Positions 51,082 to 59,680 are shown, numbered from the stretch's first letter. The stretch: DNA of 64,000 nt from Pseudochelatococcus lubricantis (GCF_011762225.1 NZ_JAASQI010000005.1:248001-312000); one strand, 5' to 3'. The notes: generated from the letters alone by a model not told the origin. Translations and numbers: made by a program.

Positions 51082-51783
51082 TTACCCGCCTGCGAAGACG
51101 AGCACGGGCTTCTCCCGGTACAGGTCGGAAAACAGCTTCGACAGGTTGTCGACCTTCGGTGCGTCGTTGATGACGATATAGGGCTGGCGCGGGTTTCGCG
51201 TCATGTAGTCCTGATGATAGTCCTCGGCGGGGAAAAATCCGTTCAGGGCTTCCACCTTCGTCGCGACGGGCTTCCGGTACGCGCCCGAGGCGTCGAGCTG
51301 CGCGATATAGGCCGCCACGACCTTGCGCTGGGCCTCGTTGGCGGGGAAGATGGCGGAACGGTACTGCGGCCCCACGTCCGGCCCCTGGCGCATGAGCTGG
51401 GTGGGATCGTGCGCGACGGAGAAGAAGATCTGCAGGATGCGCCCGAGGCTGATCTGGCGGGGATCGTAGGTCACCTCGACGGCTTCGGCGTGTTCGGTCT
51501 GCCCGGTCGACACCAGCGTGTAGCTCGCCGTCCGGGCATTGCCGCCCGCGTATCCCGACACGGCGGACGTCACACCCTTCACGTGCTGGAACACGCCCTG
51601 CACACCCCAGAAGCAGCCTCCCGCGAGCACGATGCTCGCGGACTGCATCTCCGCTGCCGGCAGGTCCTGCGCCGGCGGGTCGATCCGGAAGGCCTGCTCC
51701 GCCGTCAGCGCCGGCCCCGCGAGGAGCAGGAACCCCAGCGCCGCCAGCGCCGGCCACTTCCTGCCTGCTTTCCTGCTTGCCAT
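51082..51783 (-). CDS. msrA: Exported peptide methionine-S-sulfoxide reductase MsrA
   Basis: A 233-residue protein with an N-terminal signal peptide (about 1-27, WPALAALGFLLLAGPALTA), so it acts in the periplasm. The catalytic cysteine is in LAGGCFWGVQGVFQHVKGV. YAGGNARTASYTLVSTGQTEHAEAVEV and FFSVAHDPTQLMRQGPDVGPQYRSAIF complete the MsrA core. This is the only cysteine in the whole protein: the C-terminal resolving cysteines of most MsrAs are absent, so regeneration must come from an outside thiol. The thioredoxin-like membrane protein encoded next is the natural donor. ATG 51783 is preceded by GGAGAGG. Confidence 0.94.
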   Translation of the reverse strand: MASRKAGRKWPALAALGFLLLAGPALTAEQAFRIDPPAQDLPAAEMQSASIVLAGGCFWGVQGVFQHVKGVTSAVSGYAGGNARTASYTLVSTGQTEHAEAVEVTYDPRQISLGRILQIFFSVAHDPTQLMRQGPDVGPQYRSAIFPANEAQRKVVAAYIAQLDASGAYRKPVATKVEALNGFFPAEDYHQDYMTRNPRQPYIVINDAPKVDNLSKLFSDLYREKPVLVFAGG

Positions 51784-51797
51784 GGTCCTCTCCTCCC

Positions 51798-53672
51798 TCA
51801 TCCGAAGGTGAATGCGTAGGCGCTCGCGCCCGGTGCCAGAAACTCGATCTCGAACGTGCGTTCGCGAACCTCGCCCGTTGTGCGCACGAGTTGGTAAAGC
51901 CGCTGCTGGCGCACGGTGCCGTTGCCCTCGTCGTCGACGTCGAGGCCGTGGTCGGCGCCAGGCGGGTTGCCGTCGACGCGCACCCGGAACTGCACGGGCC
52001 GATCGTCGCCCTCGCTGCCGAGCACGAGGTTGAGATCGCGTGCATGGAAGCGGAATACGATCCGTCCGCCGGGCGCCCCGGTCTGCGCGGCCTCCGGCCC
52101 CACTGTCCAGCGTCCGTCCAGCGCCCACTGGTTGAGGGCGAGCTGGCCCGGCTTCGTGTAGGCGGCGCTGCCGTCCCTCGCCACCGGCTCGGCCGAGGCG
52201 AAATGATCCATGCGTGCGTAGCCGAGATAGGTTTCAGGCGAGCGGATATTGCCCCAGTCCGCCGCCTGCATCACCCCGCCCTGCACCGGCGACACAGTCG
52301 CGTCCTGCGCCGGCGGCACGGTGCCTGTTTCGGCCAGCAATTGCCGGATAACCTCCTCCGACTTCGCATAATCGCCCTCACCGAAGTGATGGTGGCGAAT
52401 GTTGCCTTGCCCGTCGATGAAATAATGGGCGGGCCAGTAGCGGTTCTCCAGCGCGCGCCAGATGGCGTAGTCGTTGTCGATGGCCACGGGATAGGCGATG
52501 CCGAGCTGGCGCACCGCCGCGCGGACGTTGCCGATGTCCTTCTCGAAGGCGAACTCCGGCGCGTGGATGCCGATGACGACGAGCCCGCGGTCCCGGTACT
52601 TCTCCTCCCACGCCTTCACGTAGGGCAGCGTGCGCAGGCAGTTGATGCAGGAATAGGTCCAGACGTCCAGCAACACCACCTTGCCGCGCAGTTGCAGCGG
52701 CGTCAGCGGTTCGCTGTTCAGCCACGCGACAGCGCCGGAGAACGAGGGAATGCGCCCTTCCACCGGCAGGACGGAAGCCTCGCCGCCCTGAGGCTGCATG
52801 GCGCCGGGTGCCGCCATCATGGCGCTGCCGGGTGCCGCCATCATCGCCCCGCCCTGCATCATCGCGCCGCCCGCCATCATGGCGTTGCCCTGCATCATTG
52901 CACCGCCTTGCATCATGGCGTTGCCGGGCGCTGACGCCGTGTCCCCTTCTCCGCGCCCGCCGAGGCCGAGGCCGTTCATCAGCGCTTCCTCGATGCGCGT
53001 CGTGCTGGCCGTCGAGACGCGGGCGAGCACGCCGGTGTCGAGCCCCATCGAGATTGCGGCGACGGCCACGAGCACGGCGACGCCCGCGCCGCGCCGCAGC
53101 CCTTCCAGCGTGCCCATGCGCGCCCGGAGCGCCGCCAGAAGGCGCCCGCCCGCAAGCAGCGCCACAGCGAGGGAAGTCGCGGCGCCAGCCGCATAGGCGA
53201 CGAGCAGCAGCGAGGTCTGCGCGTTCGCGCCCTGAAGGGCCGCGCCGGTGAGGATGAGCCCCAGGATAGGCCCCGCGCAGGGCGCCCACAGCAGGCCCGT
53301 CGCCACGCCGAGCAGGAGCGCGCCGCCGATGCTGTGGCCCTGCCCCGCGCGCCGGTTCAGCCGGTCGCCGGCGGCCACGAAGGGAGCCATCAGCCGATCG
53401 CCCAGCGACGGAAAGAGCAGCGCGAGTCCGAACAGCGCCATCAGAAGCAGCGCGATCCGCCGGCCCCAGGTATTCGCCTCCACCGCCCATCCGCCGGCGA
53501 CGGCGGCGAGCGACGCGACGGCGGCGAAGGCCAGCGCCATGCCCGCGAGCATCGGCAACTGGAACCGCGCGAAGGAACGCCCCGTTCCCGCGAACACGAA
53601 AGGCAGCACGGGCAGGATGCAGGGGCTCGCGATGGTGAGGACACCGCCGAGATACGACAACAGAACCAGCAT
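51798..53672 (-). CDS. DipZ-like protein: CcdA membrane domain, thioredoxin domain, C-terminal sandwich
   Basis: A 624-residue thiol-disulfide carrier. Residues about 1-235 are a six-span CcdA/DsbD-beta domain with the cysteine pair in IASPCILPVLP and LLWAPCAGPIL. A linker (about 249-291) follows, made of Met-Met repeats of the form AMMQGG/AMMAGG, with 13 methionines in about 45 residues. About 300-445 is a thioredoxin/redoxin domain with CINCLRTLPYVKAW (CxxC), then a beta-rich C-terminal domain (about 490-624) as in mycobacterial DipZ. Electrons would pass from cytoplasmic thioredoxin through CcdA to the outer thioredoxin domain. Genes for MsrB and MsrA flank it, so it is probably their reductant. 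Confidence 0.9.
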   Translation of the reverse strand: MLVLLSYLGGVLTIASPCILPVLPFVFAGTGRSFARFQLPMLAGMALAFAAVASLAAVAGGWAVEANTWGRRIALLLMALFGLALLFPSLGDRLMAPFVAAGDRLNRRAGQGHSIGGALLLGVATGLLWAPCAGPILGLILTGAALQGANAQTSLLLVAYAAGAATSLAVALLAGGRLLAALRARMGTLEGLRRGAGVAVLVAVAAISMGLDTGVLARVSTASTTRIEEALMNGLGLGGRGEGDTASAPGNAMMQGGAMMQGNAMMAGGAMMQGGAMMAAPGSAMMAAPGAMQPQGGEASVLPVEGRIPSFSGAVAWLNSEPLTPLQLRGKVVLLDVWTYSCINCLRTLPYVKAWEEKYRDRGLVVIGIHAPEFAFEKDIGNVRAAVRQLGIAYPVAIDNDYAIWRALENRYWPAHYFIDGQGNIRHHHFGEGDYAKSEEVIRQLLAETGTVPPAQDATVSPVQGGVMQAADWGNIRSPETYLGYARMDHFASAEPVARDGSAAYTKPGQLALNQWALDGRWTVGPEAAQTGAPGGRIVFRFHARDLNLVLGSEGDDRPVQFRVRVDGNPPGADHGLDVDDEGNGTVRQQRLYQLVRTTGEVRERTFEIEFLAPGASAYAFTFG

Positions 53673-53682
53673 GCGGCTCTCC

Positions 53683-54183
53683 TCACGCCCCGGCGGGGGC
53701 GAACGTCAGCGCGAGGCCGTTGATGCAGTAGCGCAGGCCGGTGGGCGGCGGGCCGTCGTTGAAGACATGGCCCAGATGGCCACCGCATCGCCGGCAGTGC
53801 ACCTCCGTGCGCACCATGCCGTAACTGGTGTCGAGGCGCGTGCCGACCGCCTGCTCCAGCGGCTGCCAGAAGCTCGGCCAGCCGGTGTGGCTGTCGAATT
53901 TCGTCGTGGAGGAAAAAAGCGGCACATCGCAACCCGCGCAATTGAACGCGCCTTCCCGATGCTCGTCGTTGAGCGGGCTGGTGAAGGCCTGTTCGGTGCC
54001 ATGCCCGCGCAGGATGCTATACTGCGCCGCCGACAGGCGGGCGCGCCACTGCGCGTCCGTCAGACTGAAAGGAAAAGCTTCCTCTGGCGTTCGCGCGGCG
54101 GTCGGCGCCGTCAGGCGCCATGAAACCGCCGCTCCGCCGAGGACCGCCGCCGCTCCGAGGAGATACCTTCTGGAAATGGCCAT
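53683..54183 (-). CDS. msrB: Exported methionine-R-sulfoxide reductase MsrB
   Basis: A 166-residue protein with a Tat-type leader (MAISRRYLLGAAAVLGGAAV, SRRYLLG). The MsrB domain follows: CAGC and CRRC zinc-site pairs, TKFDSHTGWPSFWQPL, HLGHVFNDGPPPTGLRYCIN with the catalytic cysteine. In E. coli and Neisseria MsrB the GWPSF stretch is preceded by a resolving cysteine (SGCGWPSF); here it is a threonine, so this enzyme too needs an external reductant. AGGAG precedes ATG 54183. It is the first gene of msrB-dipZ-msrA. Confidence 0.93.
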   Translation of the reverse strand: MAISRRYLLGAAAVLGGAAVSWRLTAPTAARTPEEAFPFSLTDAQWRARLSAAQYSILRGHGTEQAFTSPLNDEHREGAFNCAGCDVPLFSSTTKFDSHTGWPSFWQPLEQAVGTRLDTSYGMVRTEVHCRRCGGHLGHVFNDGPPPTGLRYCINGLALTFAPAGA

Positions 54184-54287
54184 GACCCGACTCCTGAGGC
54201 CCGCCTCCCGAACCCGCGCAGATGTTGGCACGGGCGGGTCCGGAAGTCCTCAGGCAAATTGTAACAAGTCCGTGTCGATGGCGTGCC

Positions 54288-55337
54288 TCAGCGCACGGCG
54301 GGAACGTAGAGGATGCCGCCCATGTTCCAGAGTTGGTTGAGGCCGCGCGGAATGGCGAGCTTCGAGCCCGTGCCGAGGTTGCGTTCGTAGATTTCCGCAT
54401 AGTTGCCGGTGGCCTTCACGGCGCGGATGGCCCAGTCCGGAGCGAGGCCGAGCGCCTTGCCGAAATCGCCCTCCGCCCCCGTGAAGCGGCGCACGTCGGG
54501 CTTCTGCGACTTCAGCGCCTCGTCGATGGCCGCCGAGGAGATGCCGAGTTCCTCTGCGTTGACCAGCGCGAAGTTCACCCACTTGACGACGTTGAACCAG
54601 GCAAAATCGTCGTTGCGTACGACGGGGCCGAGCGGCTCCTTCGAGATCACGTCCGGCAGCACCACCGCGTCCGCCGGCCGCGCGAGACGCAGGCGCTCGC
54701 CGTAGAGGGCCGACTGGTCGCGGGTGAGCACGTCGCAGGTGCCGGACTCGAACGCGGCAAAAGCCTCTGCCGCGTTGGGGAAGGCTTTCTCCTCATACGT
54801 GATCGAATTGGCGCGGAAGAAGTCGGCCAGGTTGAGTTGCGTCGTCGTGCCGCTCTCGACGCAGATTTTCGCCTTGTCGAGTTCGAGCGCACCGTCGACG
54901 CCGAGCGCGCGGTTCGCCAGGAATCCCTGCCCGTCGTGGTAGGTGATGCCGGCGAAGGCGAGCCCGAGTTCCGCCTCGCGGCCGAGAGTCCACGTCGAGT
55001 TGCGCGACAGCAGATCGACCTTGCCGCTCTTCAGCGCCTCGAAGCGCGCGCTCGCCGAAAGCGGCGTGAACGCGACCTTTTCCGGATCGCCGAGGGTGGC
55101 GGCCGCGACGGCGCGGCAGAAATCGACGTCAAAGCCCGACCAGTGCCCCTGCGCATCCTGATCGGAAAAGCCGCTGATCCCTTCACTGACGCCGCAGTTG
55201 AGCGTGCCGCGCTGCTTCACGGTGTCGAGCGTGCCGGCCAGTCCCGGCGCCGCGAGCGCAAGGGAAAGGACGCCGGCCAGCCCGAAGGCAAGGCGGCTGT
55301 GCGGGCGGCGAAGGCGGTTTCCGGCGGTCTCGTTCAT
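54288..55337 (-). CDS. AapJ-like general L-amino acid-binding protein
   Basis: A 349-residue periplasmic binding protein of family 3 with a signal peptide (about 1-35). The sequence GTLNCGVSEGISGFSDQDAQ, GFDVDFCRAVAAATLGDPEK, then RFEALKSGKVDLLSRNSTWTL is the AapJ/BztA pattern of the broad-specificity L-amino acid ABC transporter. AapJ is normally followed by aapQMP permease and ATPase genes; none is present here, so it either serves a distant Aap system or has a sensing role. The next gene on this strand is a cell-wall enzyme. Confidence 0.92.
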   Translation of the reverse strand: MNETAGNRLRRPHSRLAFGLAGVLSLALAAPGLAGTLDTVKQRGTLNCGVSEGISGFSDQDAQGHWSGFDVDFCRAVAAATLGDPEKVAFTPLSASARFEALKSGKVDLLSRNSTWTLGREAELGLAFAGITYHDGQGFLANRALGVDGALELDKAKICVESGTTTQLNLADFFRANSITYEEKAFPNAAEAFAAFESGTCDVLTRDQSALYGERLRLARPADAVVLPDVISKEPLGPVVRNDDFAWFNVVKWVNFALVNAEELGISSAAIDEALKSQKPDVRRFTGAEGDFGKALGLAPDWAIRAVKATGNYAEIYERNLGTGSKLAIPRGLNQLWNMGGILYVPAVR

Positions 55338-55380
55338 GCCCCTCGGGCTCCCTGTTTCGAAGTGCGGCCTGCGGTCGCTT

Positions 55381-56052
55381 TTACAGCGTCGCCTTGTGCC
55401 GGATGATGACCTTCGTTCCGACAGGAACGCGCTCGTAAAGATCGATCACATCGCCGTTGGCGAGGCGGAAGCAACCGGACGAGATGGCCTCTCCGATCGT
55501 CTCCGGCTGGTTGGTGCCGTGTATGCGGAACACCGTGGAGCCGAGATAAAGTGCGCGCGCACCCATTGGATTGCCTGGGCCGCCGGCCATGAAACGCGGC
55601 AGATAGGGCTGGCGCTGCAGCATTTCCGGCGGCGGACGCCAGTCCGGCCACTCGGACTTGCGGCTGACCTTGACGAGCCCCGACCACTGAAAGCCGTCGC
55701 GGCCGACACCGATGCCGTAACGCAGGGCGCGGTTGTTGCCCTGCACCACGTAGAGGAAGCGCTCCGACGTATGGATGACGACCGTGCCCGGCGCCTCGCT
55801 GGAGCGGAACAACACCATCTGGCGGGCATACGGCCCTTCCGTGATGATGACCTCCTCCGTCGAGACGCGGCCCGGCTCGTCGCTGATGTCCATCGTTTCC
55901 TCGAACGGCGGCTGCGCGGCCGCCGCCGGCTGGGCGCGCGCGGCGCCCGGGGCGGCGACGGCGAGCGCCAGCGCCACGCCGAGGCATGCAGCCCCCGCGA
56001 ATGCCGTCCTCGAAAACGCCGTCCATGGGAAAGTCTTGCAGGTCGCGGTCAT
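55381..56052 (-). CDS. L,D-transpeptidase (YkuD family)
   Basis: A 223-residue exported protein with a long signal region (about 1-42). The YkuD catalytic domain spans about 85-220: VVIHTSERFLYVVQGNN at the start and the active-site HGTNQPETIGEAISSGCFRL (His ... Ser-x-Gly-Cys-x-Arg). L,D-transpeptidases make 3-3 peptidoglycan crosslinks or attach outer-membrane proteins to the wall in Rhizobiales. Full length. It lies between the AapJ-like gene and a lipoprotein gene on the same strand, probably co-expressed with the latter 16 bases upstream. Confidence 0.92.
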   Translation of the reverse strand: MTATCKTFPWTAFSRTAFAGAACLGVALALAVAAPGAARAQPAAAAQPPFEETMDISDEPGRVSTEEVIITEGPYARQMVLFRSSEAPGTVVIHTSERFLYVVQGNNRALRYGIGVGRDGFQWSGLVKVSRKSEWPDWRPPPEMLQRQPYLPRFMAGGPGNPMGARALYLGSTVFRIHGTNQPETIGEAISSGCFRLANGDVIDLYERVPVGTKVIIRHKATL

Positions 56053-56068
56053 GCCTGTTCGGTCTCGT

Positions 56069-56557
56069 TTAGCTGCAGCGGATAAAGACGAAGGTGCCGT
56101 AGCGCCGGTGCGCGTCCGGATCGACGAAGCGCATGATCAGCTCGGTGTCGGTGGCTGAAAGGATTTGCCGGTCCTGCGGATCGCCGGCGGGCGCCTCGAA
56201 GCCGATATAGGTCGTGCCGTCGGCACCGGCCTTCAGCCGCAGCTCATAGATCTTGGCGTCGTCCGCGACATGCATCATCACGCCGTCGGTCGGTCCCAGG
56301 CTGATGACGTAGGGCTGGCGGCACTGCGCACGCGCCTCTGCCTCGGTCCGCTTGCGGTCCTTCTCGTTGTGGAAGGAGGCGATGCCCCAGCTGCCGACGA
56401 TCGCCTCACGCGGCAACTGGGCCGGAGCCGGCCCCGTGTTCCGCGACATCGAGCCGCCACCGCAACCGGCGAGCAGGAGCGAAACCAGACATCCCGCGGC
56501 CATGGCCGCCTTGCCGAGATGCCCTTGCGTTCCACGCCACAAAACTGCGTCTCCCAT
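56069..56557 (-). CDS. Small lipoprotein of unknown function
   Basis: A 162-residue protein with a lipobox LLLAGCGGG (lipidation cysteine at about 32) after an N-terminal hydrophobic stretch. The mature part, AIVGSWGIASFHNEKDRKRTEAEARAQC ... PYVISLGPTDGVMMHV ... RRYGTFVFIRC, is a small beta-rich domain with three cysteines. It resembles lipocalin-like or AprI/Inh-type folds in outline, but no family is certain. Start codons further in (ATG giving MAAGCLVSLLL) are also possible. It probably forms a unit with the L,D-transpeptidase gene. Confidence 0.78.
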   Translation of the reverse strand: MGDAVLWRGTQGHLGKAAMAAGCLVSLLLAGCGGGSMSRNTGPAPAQLPREAIVGSWGIASFHNEKDRKRTEAEARAQCRQPYVISLGPTDGVMMHVADDAKIYELRLKAGADGTTYIGFEAPAGDPQDRQILSATDTELIMRFVDPDAHRRYGTFVFIRCS

Positions 56558-56631
56558 CGCCCCTCCCGCATCGTTGGCATTCTTGTGCGGCAGGGCGCTG
56601 CGCAGCGCCTCCCATCCGCATCCGGCACCGG

Positions 56632-56645
56632 CGACTATATAGTCG
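56632..56645. promoter_or_regulatory. Perfect palindrome CGACTATATAGTCG
   Basis: A 14-base perfect palindrome in the 344-base gap between the lipoprotein gene (minus) and mscS (plus). It is the only clear regulatory candidate there. The remainder (56646-56854) is AT-rich at first (possible -10 TATAAAT at 56700) and holds no gene. Confidence 0.35.
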
Positions 56646-56854
56646 AGTTGCGTCGTGTCAACGCGCCGGACCAGTCCTGAACACGGTTGTACAGATTAAA
56701 TATAAATTCCGTGCAACAAAGAGAGCGGCTAGACTGCCGTTCTTCGCGCCTGCAATAGCAGCGTGCATCGCCTGCGTGCCGTTGACGCCGTGACGGCACC
56801 GCCTCATACAGAGAGATGAAACTGTCGGCATCCGGCAAGAAGCCGGAAGAGACA

Positions 56855-56896
56855 TGGTCGAGGGGACTTGGTCGAGAGGACTTGGTCGAAGGGGCT
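56855..56896 (+). repeat. Three tandem 14-base repeats with ribosome-site-like cores before mscS
   Basis: TGGTCGAGGGGACT, TGGTCGAGAGGACT and TGGTCGAAGGGGCT follow one another and end 5 bases before ATG 56902. Each unit carries a purine-rich AGGGGA/GAGAGGA/AAGGGG core like a Shine-Dalgarno site. As 14 is not a multiple of three the copies are read in different frames, which speaks against this being protein-coding. Confidence 0.75.
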
Positions 56897-56901
56897 TGGT
56901 C

Positions 56902-59181
56902 ATGGTGGAGGCTGTGTCTGCAGGTGTCGCCAGAATCGCCGGGTTGCTTCTGCTGCTGTTGCTGATGTTCTGCGGCCACGCCGTCGCGCAAGGCGGGACG
57001 CCGCCGGCCGCGCCGGCGCATGAGGCCGCCGGCCAGCCGGTGCAGGTGCGCGCGTTGCTTGACCTGCTGGCCGACCCTGCGGTGCAGGACTGGCTGCGGC
57101 AGGCCCGGGAAACGGCCGCGCCGGCGGCGCCGGCGGCGGTTGCCGAACCGCGGCAGAACCCGCCCGCCAGCATCAGCACGTCCGCCAGCCTTGCGGAGCG
57201 CATTGCCCGCTCCCGTGCGCACGTACGGGAGATCGTGGCGGCGCTGCCGCATCTGCCGGCGCGGATGGCGGAGGCCGGCGACCGGCTGGCCGAGGCTGTC
57301 CACGGCAGCGACACCGAGCACGGCGGCGAACTTGCGTTGCTGGCGTTCGCCCTCGGCGCGGCCGGCGCGTTCGCCACGCGCAGACTGGGGAGCAACGCGA
57401 CGCGCGCGTGGCAGCAAGCCCATCCCGATCCCCTGATCCGGCTTGGGCGGCTCGGCCTGCGGCTGCTGATCGCCGCCCTGCCCGCCCTGGCCTTCACGGC
57501 GGGCGTCCTGATCGCGCTCATGCTGTTCGAATGGCCGCCGGTGCTGAAGACCGTCGTGATCGCCTATGCGCTCGCGGTCGTCGCCATTCTGCTCGCCTAT
57601 CACGTGCTGCGGGTGCTGCTCATCAATCCGGCGCCGCAACCGCAGCCGGCGGCCGAGGCCGGTAGCGGCGAGGAAGCCGCCCTCGCCGCTCCGGCAATGG
57701 CCGGGCCGGTCAACGGCGAGCTGGCGAAGGCCGTGTTCTGGCATCGCCGGCTGGTGCTGTTCATCGGCTGGTTCGTGCTCGCCGCCGCCACCATCGAAAC
57801 CCTGGACGTGCTGGAAGTGCCGCGTGTTTCAGTGCAGGCATGCGCCTATCTGCTCGGCCTTGTCCAGCTGGCGATCGGTCTGGAGGCCGTCTGGCGGCGT
57901 CCGGCGGGCGAGGTCAGGAAACAGCTTGGAAAGCGCACCGTCAACATCCTGCTGACCGTGCTGGGTGTCGTTTTGTGGTGGCTTTCGGCGGTGAGGTTCA
58001 GCGGGCTGTTCTGGCTGCTGACCTTCGCCGTCGTGCTGCCGGTCACGATCAAGGCCATAGACTGGCGCGTCAAGCGCCTGCTTCGCCCGGCGGGCGGCGT
58101 CCAGGCGGGGTATGCCGGCGTGCTCGAAGTCTGCCTCAATCGCGGCGCGCGGCTGGTGCTGGTGGTCGGCGCGGTCTACTGGATGTCCCAGGTGTGGCAC
58201 ATCGATCTCATCGCCCTCACCGACCAGACCACGCCCCTGAAACGGCTGATGCGGGGCATCCTGAACGCCGTCATCACGCTCTTCCTTGCGGATTTCCTGT
58301 GGCAGCTGATCAAGGCGGCCATCGATGCGCGGTTGGCGCAGGCGGGGCCGCCGGGTGCGCATGGCGAGGATGCGCTGGTTGCCGCGGGCGAGACCGGCAT
58401 CGGCCATGGCGACGATCCTGTGCGGCAGGCGCGCCTGCGCACGCTGCTGCCGATCTTCCGCAATATCCTGCTGGTAGTGATCGCGGTGATCGCCATTCTG
58501 ATGGCGCTCTCCGGGCTCGGCATCGAGATCGGGCCGTTGATAGCGGGCGCGGGCGTCGTGGGCGTCGCCGTTGGCTTCGGCTCGCAAACGCTGGTCAAGG
58601 ACGTGATCAGCGGCATCTTCTACCTGCTCGACGATGCCTTCAGGGTCGGCGAATACATCCAGAGCGGCAGCTACAAGGGCACGGTCGAGTCCTTCTCGCT
58701 GCGCTCCGTCAAGCTGCGCCACCATCGCGGTCCCGTCTACACCGTGCCCTTCGGCCAGCTCGGCGCGGTGCAAAACATGAGCCGCGACTGGGTGATGGAC
58801 AAGTTCACCATCAATGTCGCCTACGACACCGATCTGGAAAAGGCGCGCAAGATCATCAAGAACATCGGCCAGCAGCTCGCGGAAGATCCGGAGCACGCGG
58901 CCAACATCCTGCAGCCGCTCAAGATGCAGGGTGTCGAGCAGTTCGGCGAATACGGCATTCAGATCAAATGCAAGATCATGACGCGGCCGGGCGAGCAGTT
59001 CATGATCCGCCGCATGGCGCTGCGACAGATCAAGCAGGCTTTCGACGAGGCCGGTATCCGCTTCGCGCTGCCGCAGGTGCACGTGGCCGGCAACGGCCCG
59101 GCCGGTAACGGCGATGCGGCCACGGCCGCTGCGGGGCAGATACGCGACAGCCTCGCCGCCGCGCGGGAACGCGAGGCTTGA
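56902..59181 (+). CDS. Large MscS-family mechanosensitive channel
   Basis: A 759-residue member of the MscS superfamily with an N-terminal signal-like segment (IAGLLLLLLLMFCGHAVA), a long extra-membrane helical region (about 45-170) and about ten membrane spans. The MscS pore and upper cytoplasmic domain (about 520-740) carry IEIGPLIAGAGVVGVAVGFG, SQTLVKDVISGIFYLLDDAF and RVGEYIQSGSYKGTVESFSL. These multi-domain forms (MscK/YbiO/YnaI-like) gate under hypo-osmotic stress. ATG 56902 is preferred over ATG 56854, because the 48 bases between them are a 14-base tandem repeat. Confidence 0.92.
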   Translation: MVEAVSAGVARIAGLLLLLLLMFCGHAVAQGGTPPAAPAHEAAGQPVQVRALLDLLADPAVQDWLRQARETAAPAAPAAVAEPRQNPPASISTSASLAERIARSRAHVREIVAALPHLPARMAEAGDRLAEAVHGSDTEHGGELALLAFALGAAGAFATRRLGSNATRAWQQAHPDPLIRLGRLGLRLLIAALPALAFTAGVLIALMLFEWPPVLKTVVIAYALAVVAILLAYHVLRVLLINPAPQPQPAAEAGSGEEAALAAPAMAGPVNGELAKAVFWHRRLVLFIGWFVLAAATIETLDVLEVPRVSVQACAYLLGLVQLAIGLEAVWRRPAGEVRKQLGKRTVNILLTVLGVVLWWLSAVRFSGLFWLLTFAVVLPVTIKAIDWRVKRLLRPAGGVQAGYAGVLEVCLNRGARLVLVVGAVYWMSQVWHIDLIALTDQTTPLKRLMRGILNAVITLFLADFLWQLIKAAIDARLAQAGPPGAHGEDALVAAGETGIGHGDDPVRQARLRTLLPIFRNILLVVIAVIAILMALSGLGIEIGPLIAGAGVVGVAVGFGSQTLVKDVISGIFYLLDDAFRVGEYIQSGSYKGTVESFSLRSVKLRHHRGPVYTVPFGQLGAVQNMSRDWVMDKFTINVAYDTDLEKARKIIKNIGQQLAEDPEHAANILQPLKMQGVEQFGEYGIQIKCKIMTRPGEQFMIRRMALRQIKQAFDEAGIRFALPQVHVAGNGPAGNGDAATAAAGQIRDSLAAAREREA

Positions 59182-59212
59182 CCCGCGCGCGGCATCCCGA
59201 CGCGCGCCGGTT

Positions 59213-59614
59213 TCATTCGCTCCGGGATGCGCCGGCGTGGCAGACGGCTTCGATGTTGTAGCCGTCCGGGTCGAAAACGAAAGCTGCGTAGTAGCGCGCA
59301 TGATACTGGGGTCTTAGCCCCGGCGCGCCGTTGTCCCTGCCGCCGGCCGCCAGCGCTGCTGCGTGGAAGGCATCCACGGCGTCGCTGCTGGCGGCGTTGA
59401 ACGCCACATGGACGAGCGGCGGAACCGGCTTGCCCCGGGCAATCCAGAGATCCCCGCCGGGATCGCCGGACTTCCCCTCCCCGTCCGATACGCCGAAGCC
59501 CGCCGCTTCCGGCAGTTCGGTCATCAACCGGTAGCCGAGCGGATGCAGGACGGCTTCATAGAACCGTTTGCTGCGGGCGAAATCAGAAACGATGATACTG
59601 ATATGGTCCAGCAC
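59213..59614 (-). CDS. VOC-superfamily (glyoxalase-like) protein
   Basis: A 133-residue single-chain vicinal-oxygen-chelate protein. The sequence LDHISIIVSDFARSKRFYEAVL at the start, HVAFNAASSDAVDAFHAAAL in the centre and YYAAFVFDPDGYNIEAVCH at the end give the two beta-alpha-beta-beta-beta repeats with a His ... His ... Glu metal site. This subgroup is common and unassigned (dioxygenase/bleomycin-resistance-like). It is convergent with mscS. Confidence 0.9.
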   Translation of the reverse strand: MLDHISIIVSDFARSKRFYEAVLHPLGYRLMTELPEAAGFGVSDGEGKSGDPGGDLWIARGKPVPPLVHVAFNAASSDAVDAFHAAALAAGGRDNGAPGLRPQYHARYYAAFVFDPDGYNIEAVCHAGASRSE

Positions 59615-59680
59615 AGGTATCGTCTCCGGCAGGGATGAGAACGGCGCACACTTACCCCATCCCGGCCGGAAACGCCACCG

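Noticed and set aside
52797-52932. Possible CRISPR-like or non-coding tandem array
   Set aside because: Units are 18 bases, without spacers, and read through in frame as a Met-Met repeat of the DipZ-like protein.
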